Assembly (NCBI RefSeq): GCF_900108225.1
Contig: NZ_FNUZ01000001.1
Span: 248,001 to 312,000, forward strand
DNA: 64,000 nt
Source of the DNA: Thalassococcus halodurans
GTDB lineage: Bacteria; Pseudomonadota; Alphaproteobacteria; Rhodobacterales; Rhodobacteraceae
Direction: 5' to 3'
Shown here: positions 46,780 to 55,788 of the stretch, piece by piece
How positions within the stretch are numbered: position 1 is the stretch's first letter
Layout: every line of letters starts with the position of its first letter
The notes under the pieces: generated by a model
The model's database searches: none
What the model saw: only the letters and a program-made list of their open reading frames with translations
What the model was told of the DNA's origin: nothing
Made by a program: the position numbers and the translations under genes

Positions 46780-47169
46780 ATGAAGATGATGCGTGACATA
46801 GCTTTGCGCGCCGTATTAGGCGTTGCCTCCGTGATCGGCCTTGCCCAGACAGGCATGGCGGACACGCGTTTGATCATGGTCGAAGAACCCGGTTGCGCCT
46901 ATTGCGCTGCGTGGCTGGATGAAATCGGCCCAGTATACCCCAACACCGATGAAGGCCGCTTTGCACCTTTATTACGCGCAGACCTGAGTGATGGCCCACC
47001 TGAGGGCGTGTCCTATGCGCGAAAGGTTGTCTACACGCCGACATTTGTGCTGATTGATGACGGCAAGGAAATCGCGCGTCTCGAAGGGTATCCGGGCGAA
47101 AACTTTTTCTGGCCGATGCTGCAGGAAATGCTGGTGGCATCGCCAGAGTTTAAACCATCCGGTTCGTAA
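46780..47169 (+). CDS. Exported thioredoxin-fold protein, SoxS-like
   Basis: A 129-aa protein with a signal peptide (hydrophobic run from about 8 to 22, cleavage after GMA) and a thioredoxin-like fold with CAYC active site in EEPGCAYCAAW, the cis-Pro in VYTPTFVLID, and an EGYPGENFFW end. This resembles SoxS, a periplasmic thiol-disulfide protein of sulfur oxidation clusters. Several in-frame starts exist (46768, 46780, 46786); I used 46780. The BigR/SqrR-type regulator gene follows by 27 bases, supporting a link with reactive sulfur species. Confidence 0.78.
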   Translation: MKMMRDIALRAVLGVASVIGLAQTGMADTRLIMVEEPGCAYCAAWLDEIGPVYPNTDEGRFAPLLRADLSDGPPEGVSYARKVVYTPTFVLIDDGKEIARLEGYPGENFFWPMLQEMLVASPEFKPSGS

Positions 47170-47196
47170 CACCGGTTAGGATTAAGGAATAACAAG

Positions 47197-47535
47197 ATGG
47201 CTCTGCCTCTTTTGCGAGTAGACATGGACGACGAAGAGATCGATCAGATCGCTGAAAAGGCGACTGATGCGGCGGCGTTCCTGAAGGCCATCAGCCACGA
47301 AGGCCGGCTGATGATCCTGTGTCATTTGGTATCTGGAGAAAAATCTGTGACCGAGCTGGAAGAGCTGTTGTCTGCCCGTCAGGCGGCTGTGTCCCAGCAA
47401 TTGTCGCGTCTGCGTCTGGAAGGTCTGGTTGTGCCGCGCCGTGACGGCAAGGCGATCTACTATCGTTTGGCCGATGATCGTCCGAAAAAGATGCTGGAAT
47501 GCGTCTACGAACTTTTCTGCAAAGAAGACGAATAA
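47197..47535 (+). CDS. BigR/SqrR-type ArsR-family repressor
   Basis: A 112-aa winged-helix repressor. The recognition region is VTELEELLSARQAAVSQQL and the wing is VVPRRDGKAIYY. Cys42 (MILCHL) and Cys108 (ELFCKE) sit at the two positions that form the redox switch in BigR; SqrR has the equivalent 41/107 pair. A third Cys is at 102. These regulators form a (poly)sulfide bridge with persulfides and release DNA encoding sulfide-detoxifying proteins. Downstream of the thioredoxin-like gene, probably one operon under its own control. Confidence 0.85.
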   Translation: MALPLLRVDMDDEEIDQIAEKATDAAAFLKAISHEGRLMILCHLVSGEKSVTELEELLSARQAAVSQQLSRLRLEGLVVPRRDGKAIYYRLADDRPKKMLECVYELFCKEDE

Positions 47536-47584
47536 GGCGCGGGTTTCCCCACGCCTTTCCGACTGCTCGATTTTTTAAGGATTT

Positions 47585-48172
47585 TCAGCTGGCTTCAGCC
47601 AAACGCGCAACATAACGCGCCAGAGTATCAATCTCGAGGTTCACACGATCCCCCTCCTGCACATCACCCCATGTGGTGGCCTGCTTGGTGTGGGGGATGA
47701 AATTGATGCCGAATTCGTTGCCCTTCACTTCGTTCACGGTCAGGGATGTGCCGTTCAGCGCGACCGATCCTTTGGGTGCGATAAACTTGGCCAGTTCAGC
47801 AGGCGCACGAAGCGTCACGCGGGTGCTGTCGCCCTCATCGCGGATCGACACGACCTCGGCCACGCCGTCAACATGGCCGGACACGATATGACCACCCAGT
47901 TCGTCACCCACCTTCAACGCGCGTTCAAGGTTCACACGATAACCCACGCTCCAAGCGCTGATGTTTGTCTTGGACACGGACTCGGCGCTGATTTCGACGT
48001 CGAACCAATCCGACCCCAGCCCCATCACCGTCAGGCATACACCGTCACAGGCAATAGACGCGCCCATATCGATGCCGGATGTTTCGTAGTTCGTCGCGAT
48101 ACGCGCCCGCAAATCGCCGCGCTGTTCCAGATCGCGGATTTCGCCGATGTCGGTCACGATGCCAGTAAACAT
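47585..48172 (-). CDS. ribE: Riboflavin synthase, alpha chain
   Basis: A 195-aa enzyme with two lumazine-binding beta-barrel repeats (MFTGIVTDIGEI start, first IACDGVCLTVMGL, second SVALNGTSLTVNEV). It dismutates two molecules of dimethyl-ribityllumazine to riboflavin. The gene lies on the same strand as ribD and nrdR but is separated from them by the capsule block. No FMN riboswitch is apparent upstream. Confidence 0.96.
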   Translation of the reverse strand: MFTGIVTDIGEIRDLEQRGDLRARIATNYETSGIDMGASIACDGVCLTVMGLGSDWFDVEISAESVSKTNISAWSVGYRVNLERALKVGDELGGHIVSGHVDGVAEVVSIRDEGDSTRVTLRAPAELAKFIAPKGSVALNGTSLTVNEVKGNEFGINFIPHTKQATTWGDVQEGDRVNLEIDTLARYVARLAEAS

Positions 48173-48285
48173 AATGCTTGTGCCTTTTTGCTATGGATTG
48201 CCCCGCAAAGAATAAGGGGCCTTAATTTTGCCGGTATCACCGCGTAAAAAGGGGCGTTAGGTGAGTTGGGACATAATCTGCGGGT

Positions 48286-49578
48286 ATGAGTTACGCAACC
48301 GGACAGACGCGCGTTTTCCTGTTTTTACAGGGACCGCACGGGCCGTTTTTCAACGGGCTCGGACGCATGCTCCGGAAAACCGGTGCGGAAACGTGGCGCG
48401 TCGGGTTTAACGCAGGCGACCGCGCCTTCTGGTTCCACCCGAAAACCTTCATTCCTTACAACGGCACGATCGACGAATGGCCTGCCCACTTTGCCGAAAT
48501 CGTGGCTGAAAAGCAGGTCACCGATCTGGTCCTGTACGGCGACGTGCGTCGCATTCATGCCGAAGCGGTGGAACATGCGCGTCAACAGGGGCTGAATATC
48601 CACGTCTTCGAAGAAGGCTATATGCGCCCCTATTGGGTAACCTACGAACGCGACGGATCGAACGGACATTCACGCCTGATGGATATGTCCGTCGCGGACA
48701 TGCAGGCCGCGTTGGAAAAATCCGATATGGAGGCTCCTCTGCCCCCCGCCCATTGGGGGGACATGCGGCAGCACATCTTTTACGGCGCATTGTACCATTG
48801 GTTTGTCATGTTCCGGAACGGCGCCTTTACCAACTTCCGGTCGCACCGCGATGTCAGCGTGGCCAAAGAATTCCAGCTGTACCTGAAGCGTCTTTTGCTG
48901 ATGCCGCTGACGTGGGCAGACCGCCTAATCGCCACAGCGCGCATTCGTCTGGGCGGCTTTCCCTATCACCTGTGTTTGATGCAGCTTGAACATGACTCAA
49001 GCTTCCAGAAACATTCGCCCTTCAACACCATGCCCGATTTTCTGGGCGAGGTGATCGAAGGCTTTGCCAAAGGCGCGCCCGGCCACCATCACCTTGTTTT
49101 CAAGGCCCATCCGCTGGAAGACGGCCGTGTCAACGTGCGCCGATCCATTCGCAACTTGGCCAAGCAACACGGCGTCCAAGACCGCGTGCATTATGTCCGT
49201 GGCGGCAAGCTTGCGCAGCTATTGAACGACGCGCGCACCGCTGTGACCGTCAATTCAACCGCCGCCCAACAGGTGCTGTGGCGGGGCATTCCGCTGCGCG
49301 TCTTCGGACAGGCCGTCTATGCGAAACCCGAGTTCGTCTCGACGCAAAACCTGCCAGAATTCTTTTCCCAGCCCACGCGCCCTGACAACAAAGCCTACAA
49401 GGATTACCGGCGTTATCTGCTGGAAACCAGCCAACTTCCGGGCGGTTTTTATTCAGCTCGCGGTCGTCGCCAACTGATGCGTCAGGTGGTTGATATGATG
49501 CTGGCAAGCGAAGATCCCTATGATGCTTTCGCCCAAGGCACCGCGGCCCCGCGGCAACAGTTGCGGATTGTGACATAG
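48286..49578 (+). CDS. kpsS: Capsule polysaccharide biosynthesis protein, KpsS-like
   Basis: A 430-aa cytoplasmic protein of the KpsS type (Kdo transferase for the linker of ABC-type capsules). Typical are FLFLQGPHGPFFNGLGRML at the start, YNGTIDEWPAHFA, VFEEGYMRPYWVT, and the C-terminal KAHPLEDG and VNSTAAQQVLWRGIP. It forms a block with the kpsD-like and kpsC genes on the plus strand. KpsM/T transporter genes are not in the window. Confidence 0.88.
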   Translation: MSYATGQTRVFLFLQGPHGPFFNGLGRMLRKTGAETWRVGFNAGDRAFWFHPKTFIPYNGTIDEWPAHFAEIVAEKQVTDLVLYGDVRRIHAEAVEHARQQGLNIHVFEEGYMRPYWVTYERDGSNGHSRLMDMSVADMQAALEKSDMEAPLPPAHWGDMRQHIFYGALYHWFVMFRNGAFTNFRSHRDVSVAKEFQLYLKRLLLMPLTWADRLIATARIRLGGFPYHLCLMQLEHDSSFQKHSPFNTMPDFLGEVIEGFAKGAPGHHHLVFKAHPLEDGRVNVRRSIRNLAKQHGVQDRVHYVRGGKLAQLLNDARTAVTVNSTAAQQVLWRGIPLRVFGQAVYAKPEFVSTQNLPEFFSQPTRPDNKAYKDYRRYLLETSQLPGGFYSARGRRQLMRQVVDMMLASEDPYDAFAQGTAAPRQQLRIVT

Positions 49579-49673
49579 CGGCAATCGCAACAAATGCTGG
49601 CTTTTCAAAACGTTCAAAGCTAATCTTCTCAAAAAAGACCGAGGCAGAATAATAAGGTCGAGGAGACCGAGCA

Positions 49674-50828
49674 GTGAAACGTCCCCACTCTCGCTGGGCG
49701 CGAGGTATCGCCCTATTGGTTGCAACGTCAATTCTGGCGTCCTGTGGCCTTCCCCGCGTTGGACCGAACAAACGCGAAATTTATGCTGGCTCTGTCCAGC
49801 GCGAAGGCGATGCCTTTATCGTCGCTACGAATGACCGCGTCGCCGCCGTCACAGCCGTTGTCCCCGCACTTGGCTTCAGCGAAGGCTTCCTGAACGCAGG
49901 CGTGATCGGCTCTGACACCATCAACCCCGGCGACACACTGGGCCTGACCATTTGGGAAAACGTCGACGACGGCCTGCTGGCCGGTGAAGCGTCGAACGCC
50001 ACCATTCTGGAAGAGGTTCAAGTCGACGGCTCTGGCTTTATCTTTGTGCCTTACGCAGGCCGCATCAAAGCCGCTGGCAACACGCCCGAGGCGGTGCGCC
50101 GCATCATCACAGAACGTCTGTCCGATCAAACCCCTGACCCGCAGGTTCAGGTACGCCGCGTTGCTGGCGACGGCTCGACGGTCACGCTGTCCGGTTCAGT
50201 CGGATCGCAAGGTGTCTACGCCATCGAACGCCCGACCCGTACCCTGTCTGCCATGCTGGCCCGTGCAGGTGGCGTTGCGATCGAACCGGAAATCGCACAG
50301 GTCACCCTGACCCGTGGCACCATGTCCGACACGATCTGGTTCCAGGATCTGTACGACAACCCGACCTTGGATATCGCGCTGCGTGGCGGCGACAAGATCC
50401 TTGTTCAGGGCGACACACGCGCCTTTACTGCGCTGGGTGCAACAGGCACACAGGCTCAGGTTCCATTTGAAAGCCGCACCATTTCGGCTGTTGAGGCCAT
50501 CGCGCAGGTTGGTGGCCTTGTTCCGACGGCAGCAGACCCGACCGGCGTTTTTGTTTTCCGCAACGAACCAGCTGAAATCGCCAATCAGGTTCTGGGCCGC
50601 AGCGATCTGGTCGGCGCACAGCGCTTTGTCTACGTGTTGGACCTGACGCAGCCCAATGGCCTGTTCATCGCGCGTGACTTTGTGATCCGCGACGAAGACA
50701 CGCTCTACGTCACCGAAGCGCCGTTCACACAATGGAGCCGCACGATTGCATCGCTGACCGGCACCTTGGGTTCGGTCACATCGCTGCGCACGTCAGCAGA
50801 GACGCTTGGCGTCGGCTCCGGAGGCTGA
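49674..50828 (+). CDS. Polysaccharide export lipoprotein (KpsD/Wza-like)
   Basis: A 384-aa outer-membrane export protein. A lipoprotein signal with lipobox LASC (lipidated Cys near 24) is followed by the polysaccharide-export domain (SDTINPGDTLGLTIWENVDDG region, ending near 160) and SLBB-type beta-grasp segments (VTLSGSVGSQGVYAIERP, later GDKILVQGDTRAF). It would form the periplasm-to-surface conduit. The start is a GTG at 49674 with GGAG 9 bases upstream. Shorter than E. coli KpsD (about 560 aa). It ends 3 bases before kpsC. Confidence 0.87.
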   Translation: MKRPHSRWARGIALLVATSILASCGLPRVGPNKREIYAGSVQREGDAFIVATNDRVAAVTAVVPALGFSEGFLNAGVIGSDTINPGDTLGLTIWENVDDGLLAGEASNATILEEVQVDGSGFIFVPYAGRIKAAGNTPEAVRRIITERLSDQTPDPQVQVRRVAGDGSTVTLSGSVGSQGVYAIERPTRTLSAMLARAGGVAIEPEIAQVTLTRGTMSDTIWFQDLYDNPTLDIALRGGDKILVQGDTRAFTALGATGTQAQVPFESRTISAVEAIAQVGGLVPTAADPTGVFVFRNEPAEIANQVLGRSDLVGAQRFVYVLDLTQPNGLFIARDFVIRDEDTLYVTEAPFTQWSRTIASLTGTLGSVTSLRTSAETLGVGSGG

Positions 50829-50831
50829 CAC

Positions 50832-52871
50832 GTGGCCCCAATCGGGCATCATTCAAACGCCGGAGACACCGATCTCCGGCGTTTTTACGTCTATACGCTG
50901 GGTTTCCTGAAATCCCGCCGCATTCGTCACATTCTGCGCACAGCCGGTTGGAAAGTGACCGTTGGGCGGCCATCTGACCGCGACGTGATCGGCGTCTGGG
51001 GCAAATCGCCTTATGCCGCACGCGGCGAGGCCATGGCCGAGAAAACCGGCGCGCAGCTTGTAAGGGTCGAGGATGCGTGGCTGCGCTCCCTGCACCCCGG
51101 ACGTGCGGGCGAACCGCCCTTGGGTCTGTTGATTGACGAAAAGGGCGTTCACTTCGACCCCGAACAACCATCAGACCTTGAAACGCTTTTGATGACCGAA
51201 CCGCTGGACGACAGCGCGCTTCTGGCCCGCGCAAATGGCGTCATCGCTTGGATGCGTCGCGCGCATCTGTCCAAGTACTCGGCCTTTGATCCGGACATGC
51301 CGGTGCCTGATCCGGGATATGTTCTCGTGATTGACCAAACCGCAGGTGATGCCAGCGTTACTGCCAGCCGCGCCGATGTTTCGCGTTTTCGCGAAATGCT
51401 TTTCGTTGCGCGCGAAGAACATCCCCATGCGCAAATCGTGGTTAAGGGGCATCCTGAAACCGCCGCAGGGTTTCGCGAAGGGCACCTGAACAACAAAGAC
51501 CTGTCGCAAAACATGTCCTTTGCTCCGGACGGCACATCGCCCTGGGCGCTTTTGGATGGGGCCATCGCTGTTTACACCGTTTCATCGCAAATGGGGTTCG
51601 AAGCGATCCTTGCCGGCCACAAACCACGCGTTTTTGGCCAGCCGTTTTATGCAGGCTGGGGTCTGACCGAGGATGAAAACCCCGTATACCGACGCGCGGC
51701 ACGCAAGCTCACACGCGCCCAATTGGTCGCAGGCGCGATGGTCCTCTACCCCGTCTGGTACGATCCCTATCGCAATCGCAGGTGTGAGGTTGAAACCGTG
51801 CTTGCGACGCTTGAGGCCGAGGCGCGGGCATGGCGGGAAGACCGCGCTGGCTGGGTCGCACAAGGAATGCGTCTGTGGAAACGCGGGCCGCTGAAAGGTT
51901 TCTACGGCAGCGGTCGCGGCATCCGGTTTGAGGACGATCCCGCCAAAGCCAAGGAACTTGCAGTGACCGAAAACCGTCGCCTGATGGCATGGTCCAGCAA
52001 AGCTGCGCCGGATGCTGAACTGGTTCGGGTCGAAGACGGGTTTCTCAGGTCTCAGGGGTTGGGCGCGAACCTTGTGCCGCCGATGTCCTTGGTCACCGAT
52101 GACATGGGCATCTACTACGATCCCAGCCGCCCGTCACGATTGGAACAGCTGATCGCCGACAGCGTGAACCTGCCGCGCGATCAGATCGAACGGGCGCATC
52201 GGTTGATCCGGTTCCTCGTCGATGGACGGCTGTCCAAATACAATCTGATGGGCGAAGTTCCAAAGCTTCCTGCAGGACATCGCATTCTGGTGCCCGGTCA
52301 GGTCGAAGACGATGCCTCGATCCTGCTTGGCGCGGGTGACATCCGTCAGAACGCCGATCTTCTGGCGAAGGTCCGCGCAGAAAACCGTGACGCTGTGGTG
52401 CTTTGGAAACCTCACCCTGATGTCGAGGCAGGCCTGCGCATCGGCGATGTCGCCACGCCCGAGCAATGGGCCAACCAGACGCTGCGCGGCGTTGATATGG
52501 GGGCCTTGCTGGGAGAGGTCGACGAGGTCTGGACCATGACCTCGCTGACTGGGTTCGAGGCCCTGATGCGTGGGTGTCGGGTGACGACAACCGGCGCGCC
52601 TTTCTATGCGGGCTGGGGCCTGACGCGTGATCTGGGCGATATCCCAGCCCGTCGCTTGACCGGCCCACGCCCGACGTTGGAAGGCCTCGTCCACGCCACG
52701 CTGATCGCATATCCGCGGTATCGCGATCCGGTCACGGGCCGCCCCTGCCCTGTCGAGGTCGTGGCCGAGCGTCTGAAATGCGGGAACCTGCCGAAACCCG
52801 GCGCCGCCAATCGAATGCTGTCAAAGCTTCAAGGATTGCTCGCCAGTCAAAGCCACTTGTGGCGTCGCTGA
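50832..52871 (+). CDS. kpsC: Capsule polysaccharide biosynthesis protein, KpsC-like
   Basis: A 679-aa protein with two homologous glycosyltransferase-like halves, as in KpsC, which alternates Kdo linkages in the poly-Kdo linker. Repeat-marking motifs occur twice: SKYSAFDPDM and SKYNLMGEVP, KGHPET and KPHPDVEAG, PFYAGWGLTEDENP and PFYAGWGLTRDLGD. The start is a GTG at 50832 with GGAGG 8 bases upstream. Its stop abuts the convergent ribD stop. It completes a kpsS-kpsD-kpsC block. Confidence 0.9.
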   Translation: MAPIGHHSNAGDTDLRRFYVYTLGFLKSRRIRHILRTAGWKVTVGRPSDRDVIGVWGKSPYAARGEAMAEKTGAQLVRVEDAWLRSLHPGRAGEPPLGLLIDEKGVHFDPEQPSDLETLLMTEPLDDSALLARANGVIAWMRRAHLSKYSAFDPDMPVPDPGYVLVIDQTAGDASVTASRADVSRFREMLFVAREEHPHAQIVVKGHPETAAGFREGHLNNKDLSQNMSFAPDGTSPWALLDGAIAVYTVSSQMGFEAILAGHKPRVFGQPFYAGWGLTEDENPVYRRAARKLTRAQLVAGAMVLYPVWYDPYRNRRCEVETVLATLEAEARAWREDRAGWVAQGMRLWKRGPLKGFYGSGRGIRFEDDPAKAKELAVTENRRLMAWSSKAAPDAELVRVEDGFLRSQGLGANLVPPMSLVTDDMGIYYDPSRPSRLEQLIADSVNLPRDQIERAHRLIRFLVDGRLSKYNLMGEVPKLPAGHRILVPGQVEDDASILLGAGDIRQNADLLAKVRAENRDAVVLWKPHPDVEAGLRIGDVATPEQWANQTLRGVDMGALLGEVDEVWTMTSLTGFEALMRGCRVTTTGAPFYAGWGLTRDLGDIPARRLTGPRPTLEGLVHATLIAYPRYRDPVTGRPCPVEVVAERLKCGNLPKPGAANRMLSKLQGLLASQSHLWRR

Positions 52872-53966
52872 TCAGTTCCGCGTCCAGCGGTGCAGGATGT
52901 CATCCCCGACCTGCCGCACATCTCGCAAGTGAAAGCGCGGAGCCTCGGCCAAACGCCCAAGTCCCAGTGCGCCGATATTCGGCTGTCCTTCGGCCCCGAT
53001 CGCAATGCCCGCGTTAAAGCACAGAAGTTCATCCACCAGATCAGCCCCCAGAAGCGACGCGGCCAAGGCGCCGCCCCCTTCACAGAACACACGTGTCAGG
53101 CCGATTTCGCCCAACTCTTGCAACAGCGACCGTGGGTCGATCTGGCGACCGTTTAGATCGCAACGGATCAGGCGCGCACCCAAGCCTTCCCAAGCTTCAC
53201 AAATCTCGCGCGCAGCATCAGGGCCATGGCAAATCCACACCGGAACATCACGCGCGGTGCCGGCAAGGCGGCTCATCAAAGGAATATCGATCAAGCGGGA
53301 CACAACGATGCGCACCGGCTGAGGCACCTCGCCCATGCCACGCACTGTCAGATCAGGATCATCGGCACGTGCTGTGCCCGCCCCGACCATCACCGCGTCA
53401 TGTCTGGCCCGTTCGGCATGAACAACGCGCCGCGCCTCGGGGCCTGTTATCCAGCGACTTTCACCGCTGGCCGTGGCGATCCGTCCGTCAAAGCTGGATG
53501 CCAGTTTCAGCGTCACCCACGGGCGACCATGTTCGACCTTCAGGAAGAAGCCCGCGTTGTCATAGTACGCCTCTTCCGCCAACACATTGGTCGTGACCTC
53601 GATGCCCGCATCCCGCAGCATGTCAAAGCCTTGGCCGGACACACGCGGATCACTGTCGGAGATCGCTGCGACCACACGTGCAACGCCTGCATCAATCAAT
53701 GCCTGCGCGCAGGGCGGTGTTTTGCCTGTGTGGCTACAAGGTTCCAGCGTGACATAGGCCGTCGCGCCGCGCGCGGCCTCACCTGCTTGGGCAAGAGCCA
53801 CAACCTCGGAATGGGGGCGACCGCCCAAGGCCGTACGTCCCCGCCCGACGATCCGGCCGTCTTTGACGATGACACAGCCGACAGACGGGTTGGGCCATGT
53901 CTGGCCCAGCCCGCGCTTGCCCAACACCAAGGCGTGGGCCATGTGGCGTTTGTCAGTGTCGATCAC
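52872..53966 (-). CDS. ribD: Bifunctional pyrimidine deaminase/reductase of riboflavin synthesis
   Basis: A 364-aa enzyme carrying out the second and third steps of riboflavin synthesis. The N-terminal cytidine-deaminase-like domain has the zinc motif PHSEVVAL and [16 protein letters not shown]; the C-terminal reductase domain has [31 protein letters not shown] and [13 protein letters not shown]. The start is a GTG overlapping the nrdR stop by 4 bases. The reading ends exactly beside kpsC. Confidence 0.96.
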   Translation of the reverse strand: MIDTDKRHMAHALVLGKRGLGQTWPNPSVGCVIVKDGRIVGRGRTALGGRPHSEVVALAQAGEAARGATAYVTLEPCSHTGKTPPCAQALIDAGVARVVAAISDSDPRVSGQGFDMLRDAGIEVTTNVLAEEAYYDNAGFFLKVEHGRPWVTLKLASSFDGRIATASGESRWITGPEARRVVHAERARHDAVMVGAGTARADDPDLTVRGMGEVPQPVRIVVSRLIDIPLMSRLAGTARDVPVWICHGPDAAREICEAWEGLGARLIRCDLNGRQIDPRSLLQELGEIGLTRVFCEGGGALAASLLGADLVDELLCFNAGIAIGAEGQPNIGALGLGRLAEAPRFHLRDVRQVGDDILHRWTRN

Positions 53967-54430
53967 TTATCAGGCATAGCGCCGGGGCGCAGTTCGCTGA
54001 CGAACTTGTCAAAGTCGTCGGCCGCCTGGAAGTTCTTGTAAACGCTGGCAAACCGGACGTAAGCGACCGTATCGATGCGGGCCAAAGCCTCCATCACGAT
54101 CTCGCCGATCTGTTTGGACGGGATATCGGTTTCGCCCATGCTTTCCAGCCTGCGCACGATGCCCGAAATCATCTGATCAATCCGGTCCGGTTCGATCGGA
54201 CGTTTCTGAAGCGCTATACGGATCGAGCGTTCCAGCTTGTCCCGATCAAAGTCTTCACGTCTACCGTTGGTTTTGATCACCACCAGATCGCGCAGTTGCA
54301 CGCGCTCATATGTGGTAAAACGTCCGCCGCACGCCGGGCAAAAGCGCCGGCGCCTGATGGAAACATGGTCCTCAGCGGGCCGTGAATCCTTCACTTGAGT
54401 ATCTACATTACCGCAAAACGGGCAGCGCAT
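53963..54430 (-). CDS. nrdR: Transcriptional repressor NrdR
   Basis: A 155-aa regulator of ribonucleotide reductase genes. The N-terminal zinc ribbon has MRCPFCG and [12 protein letters not shown], followed by an ATP-cone domain ([16 protein letters not shown]) that senses ATP/dATP. GGGGGA lies about 7 bases before the ATG. It heads the operon with ribD, the usual neighbour in alphaproteobacteria. Confidence 0.96.
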   Translation of the reverse strand: MRCPFCGNVDTQVKDSRPAEDHVSIRRRRFCPACGGRFTTYERVQLRDLVVIKTNGRREDFDRDKLERSIRIALQKRPIEPDRIDQMISGIVRRLESMGETDIPSKQIGEIVMEALARIDTVAYVRFASVYKNFQAADDFDKFVSELRPGAMPDK

Positions 54431-54481
54431 CGCCGTCCCCCTTTATGTCGTCTCTGCCTCAGGAATGGGGTTGATCCCCAC

Positions 54482-54490
54482 TTATCCACA
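54482..54490 (+). promoter_or_regulatory. Perfect DnaA-box 9-mer upstream of nrdR
   Basis: TTATCCACA matches the DnaA-box consensus TTATNCACA. It lies 52 bases upstream of the nrdR start, near a TATAGT -10-like hexamer on the minus strand. A single 9-mer can occur by chance in 64 kb. Confidence 0.35.
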
Positions 54491-54554
54491 GGCACTATAG
54501 GGGCTGAACAACAATTTGGGTAGATAAGAAATAACACCCCCACATGATGCGTTG

Positions 54555-54965
54555 TCAGTCGCGCAACATATGCGCCACAACACTGCGATGATGCGGGGCA
54601 TCACGGTGTTCAAAAAGATAAATGCCCTGCCACGTTCCAAGCGCCAGTTTCCCGTTGCTGACCGGAATGCTTAGACTGACGGGCATCATCGCCGCCTTGA
54701 TATGGCCGGGCATGTCGTCGGGGCCTTCATAGGTGTGGGTCAGGTAGGACATCGACGGATCGGTGGTCGGCGGTACGAGGCGCGCGAAAAAAACCTTCAG
54801 ATCGGTCTTCACTTCGGGATCGGCATTTTCCTGTATCAGCAATGACGCCGAGGTATGTCGAACAAAAAGGGTGAGCAGGCCTGTGCCTGTCACCCATTTC
54901 GATACATCATGTGTAAATTCGTAAAGCCCTTGGCCGCGCGTCGCGATTGTAAAGGTCGTTTGCAT
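54555..54965 (-). CDS. YjbQ/UPF0047 family protein
   Basis: A 136-aa protein with the UPF0047 pattern: FVRHTSASLLIQENADPEV, MPGHIKAAMM, and GTWQGIYLFEHRDAPHHR, whose conserved His and Glu residues form the putative active site or metal site. Members have been linked with weak thiamine phosphate synthase activity, but the physiological role is unsettled. Start 54965 (MQTTFT) is chosen over a reading 14 codons longer. Confidence 0.88.
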   Translation of the reverse strand: MQTTFTIATRGQGLYEFTHDVSKWVTGTGLLTLFVRHTSASLLIQENADPEVKTDLKVFFARLVPPTTDPSMSYLTHTYEGPDDMPGHIKAAMMPVSLSIPVSNGKLALGTWQGIYLFEHRDAPHHRSVVAHMLRD

Positions 54966-55028
54966 GGCTGCTCCGCATCGTTGGACAGGGTCCATTACAC
55001 CGAGCACGGGCGCAGCTTACAAGTCAGT

Positions 55029-55280
55029 TCATGCGTCGACGGCGATACACTGCACATCAGGAAGGTCAGACTGTTGCGTGAACAGCAAGAGCGACCCTTC
55101 ATCAGAGTATGCGGGCATCGAGGCAACATCCGCCAAAGTCTGGCGACAATCAGCAAGCTCGTCGCTGGAAACCTCGATGTAAATGGTACGCGGAGCCGTG
55201 TTCGACACCACATCGGTCGCAGCGAAAGCTGCTGCCGCGACTGCTGCGAATACTACACTGAAAGAAACCGTACGTTTCAT
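55029..55280 (-). CDS. Small exported protein, unknown
   Basis: An 83-aa protein with a signal peptide (MKRTVSFSVVFAAVAAAAFA). The mature 63 residues have two Cys (LADCRQTLAD and VQCIAVDA), which could form a disulfide. GGAG 6 bases upstream selects ATG 55280 over one two codons earlier. Not recognised. Neighbours (YjbQ, another tiny exported protein) give no functional clue. Confidence 0.7.
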   Translation of the reverse strand: MKRTVSFSVVFAAVAAAAFAATDVVSNTAPRTIYIEVSSDELADCRQTLADVASMPAYSDEGSLLLFTQQSDLPDVQCIAVDA

Positions 55281-55480
55281 GTTCATCTCCTGCGTTGGTA
55301 TATTAGGAACGCCGGACGCCCTGAATTTGTTCCAAAATCTCGGTGTCATGGGATTAAAGGCTGCAAAACCTCTGCCAAATTGCGGAATACGTTAAAAAGA
55401 ATCGTCAGACTCAGAACCTACGCATGAAGCGTTATGGTTTCGTCAGTGGCGCCATCCGACTGCGGACAATTCACTTAAAA

Positions 55481-55639
55481 TCAGTTGCGGCAAATCTGTT
55501 CGATCGGGATGACCGGATCCCATGGCGACAGCGGCCCACCCGTCAAAGCCTGATCTGCAAGCGTCTGTACACCAGTTGATGCCACCGCCGGACCAGCCAG
55601 CGCCAACAGAACGGAAAGAAGAGAAAGAGAGCGGGTCAT
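55481..55639 (-). CDS. Very small exported peptide, unknown
   Basis: A 52-aa open frame with a clear signal peptide (MTRSLSLLSVLLALAGPAVA) and a mature part of about 32 residues ending in one Cys (IPIEQICRN). AGGA lies about 9 bases before ATG 55639. A competing longer frame (55443-55739) on the same strand lacks these features. Real expression is unproven. Confidence 0.5.
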   Translation of the reverse strand: MTRSLSLLSVLLALAGPAVASTGVQTLADQALTGGPLSPWDPVIPIEQICRN

Positions 55640-55759
55640 AGAGCACATCCTGTTTTGCCTGTGTGCTTGTAAATGGGCACAAACAGGCGACAGAAAATGC
55701 ACATCCACGCACGACAGATGTGCTGGATTGCATCGTCACATTTCAGAGACCGCAGAAAG

Positions 55760-55786
55760 AAAAAAGGCGCCCGAAGGCGCCCTTTT
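55760..55786 (-). terminator. Rho-independent terminator of rpoD
   Basis: On the minus strand GGCGCC-TTCG-GGCGCC forms a stem with a very stable UUCG tetraloop, extended by A-U pairs and followed by TTTTTT. It begins right after the rpoD stop. Confidence 0.93.
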
Positions 55787-55788
55787 GA

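Noticed and set aside
47536-47584. Hairpin after the BigR-type gene as terminator
   Set aside because: The GGCGCGGG/CCCACGCC stem has a mismatch and the T-run is displaced; too weak to list.
47585-54430. FMN riboswitch upstream of ribE or ribD
   Set aside because: No long conserved leader is present; nrdR directly precedes ribD and the gap before ribE is about 110 bases without the expected stems.
55443-55739. 98-codon minus-strand frame overlapping the 52-aa exported peptide
   Set aside because: Lacks a signal peptide or ribosome site; the overlapping shorter frame has both.
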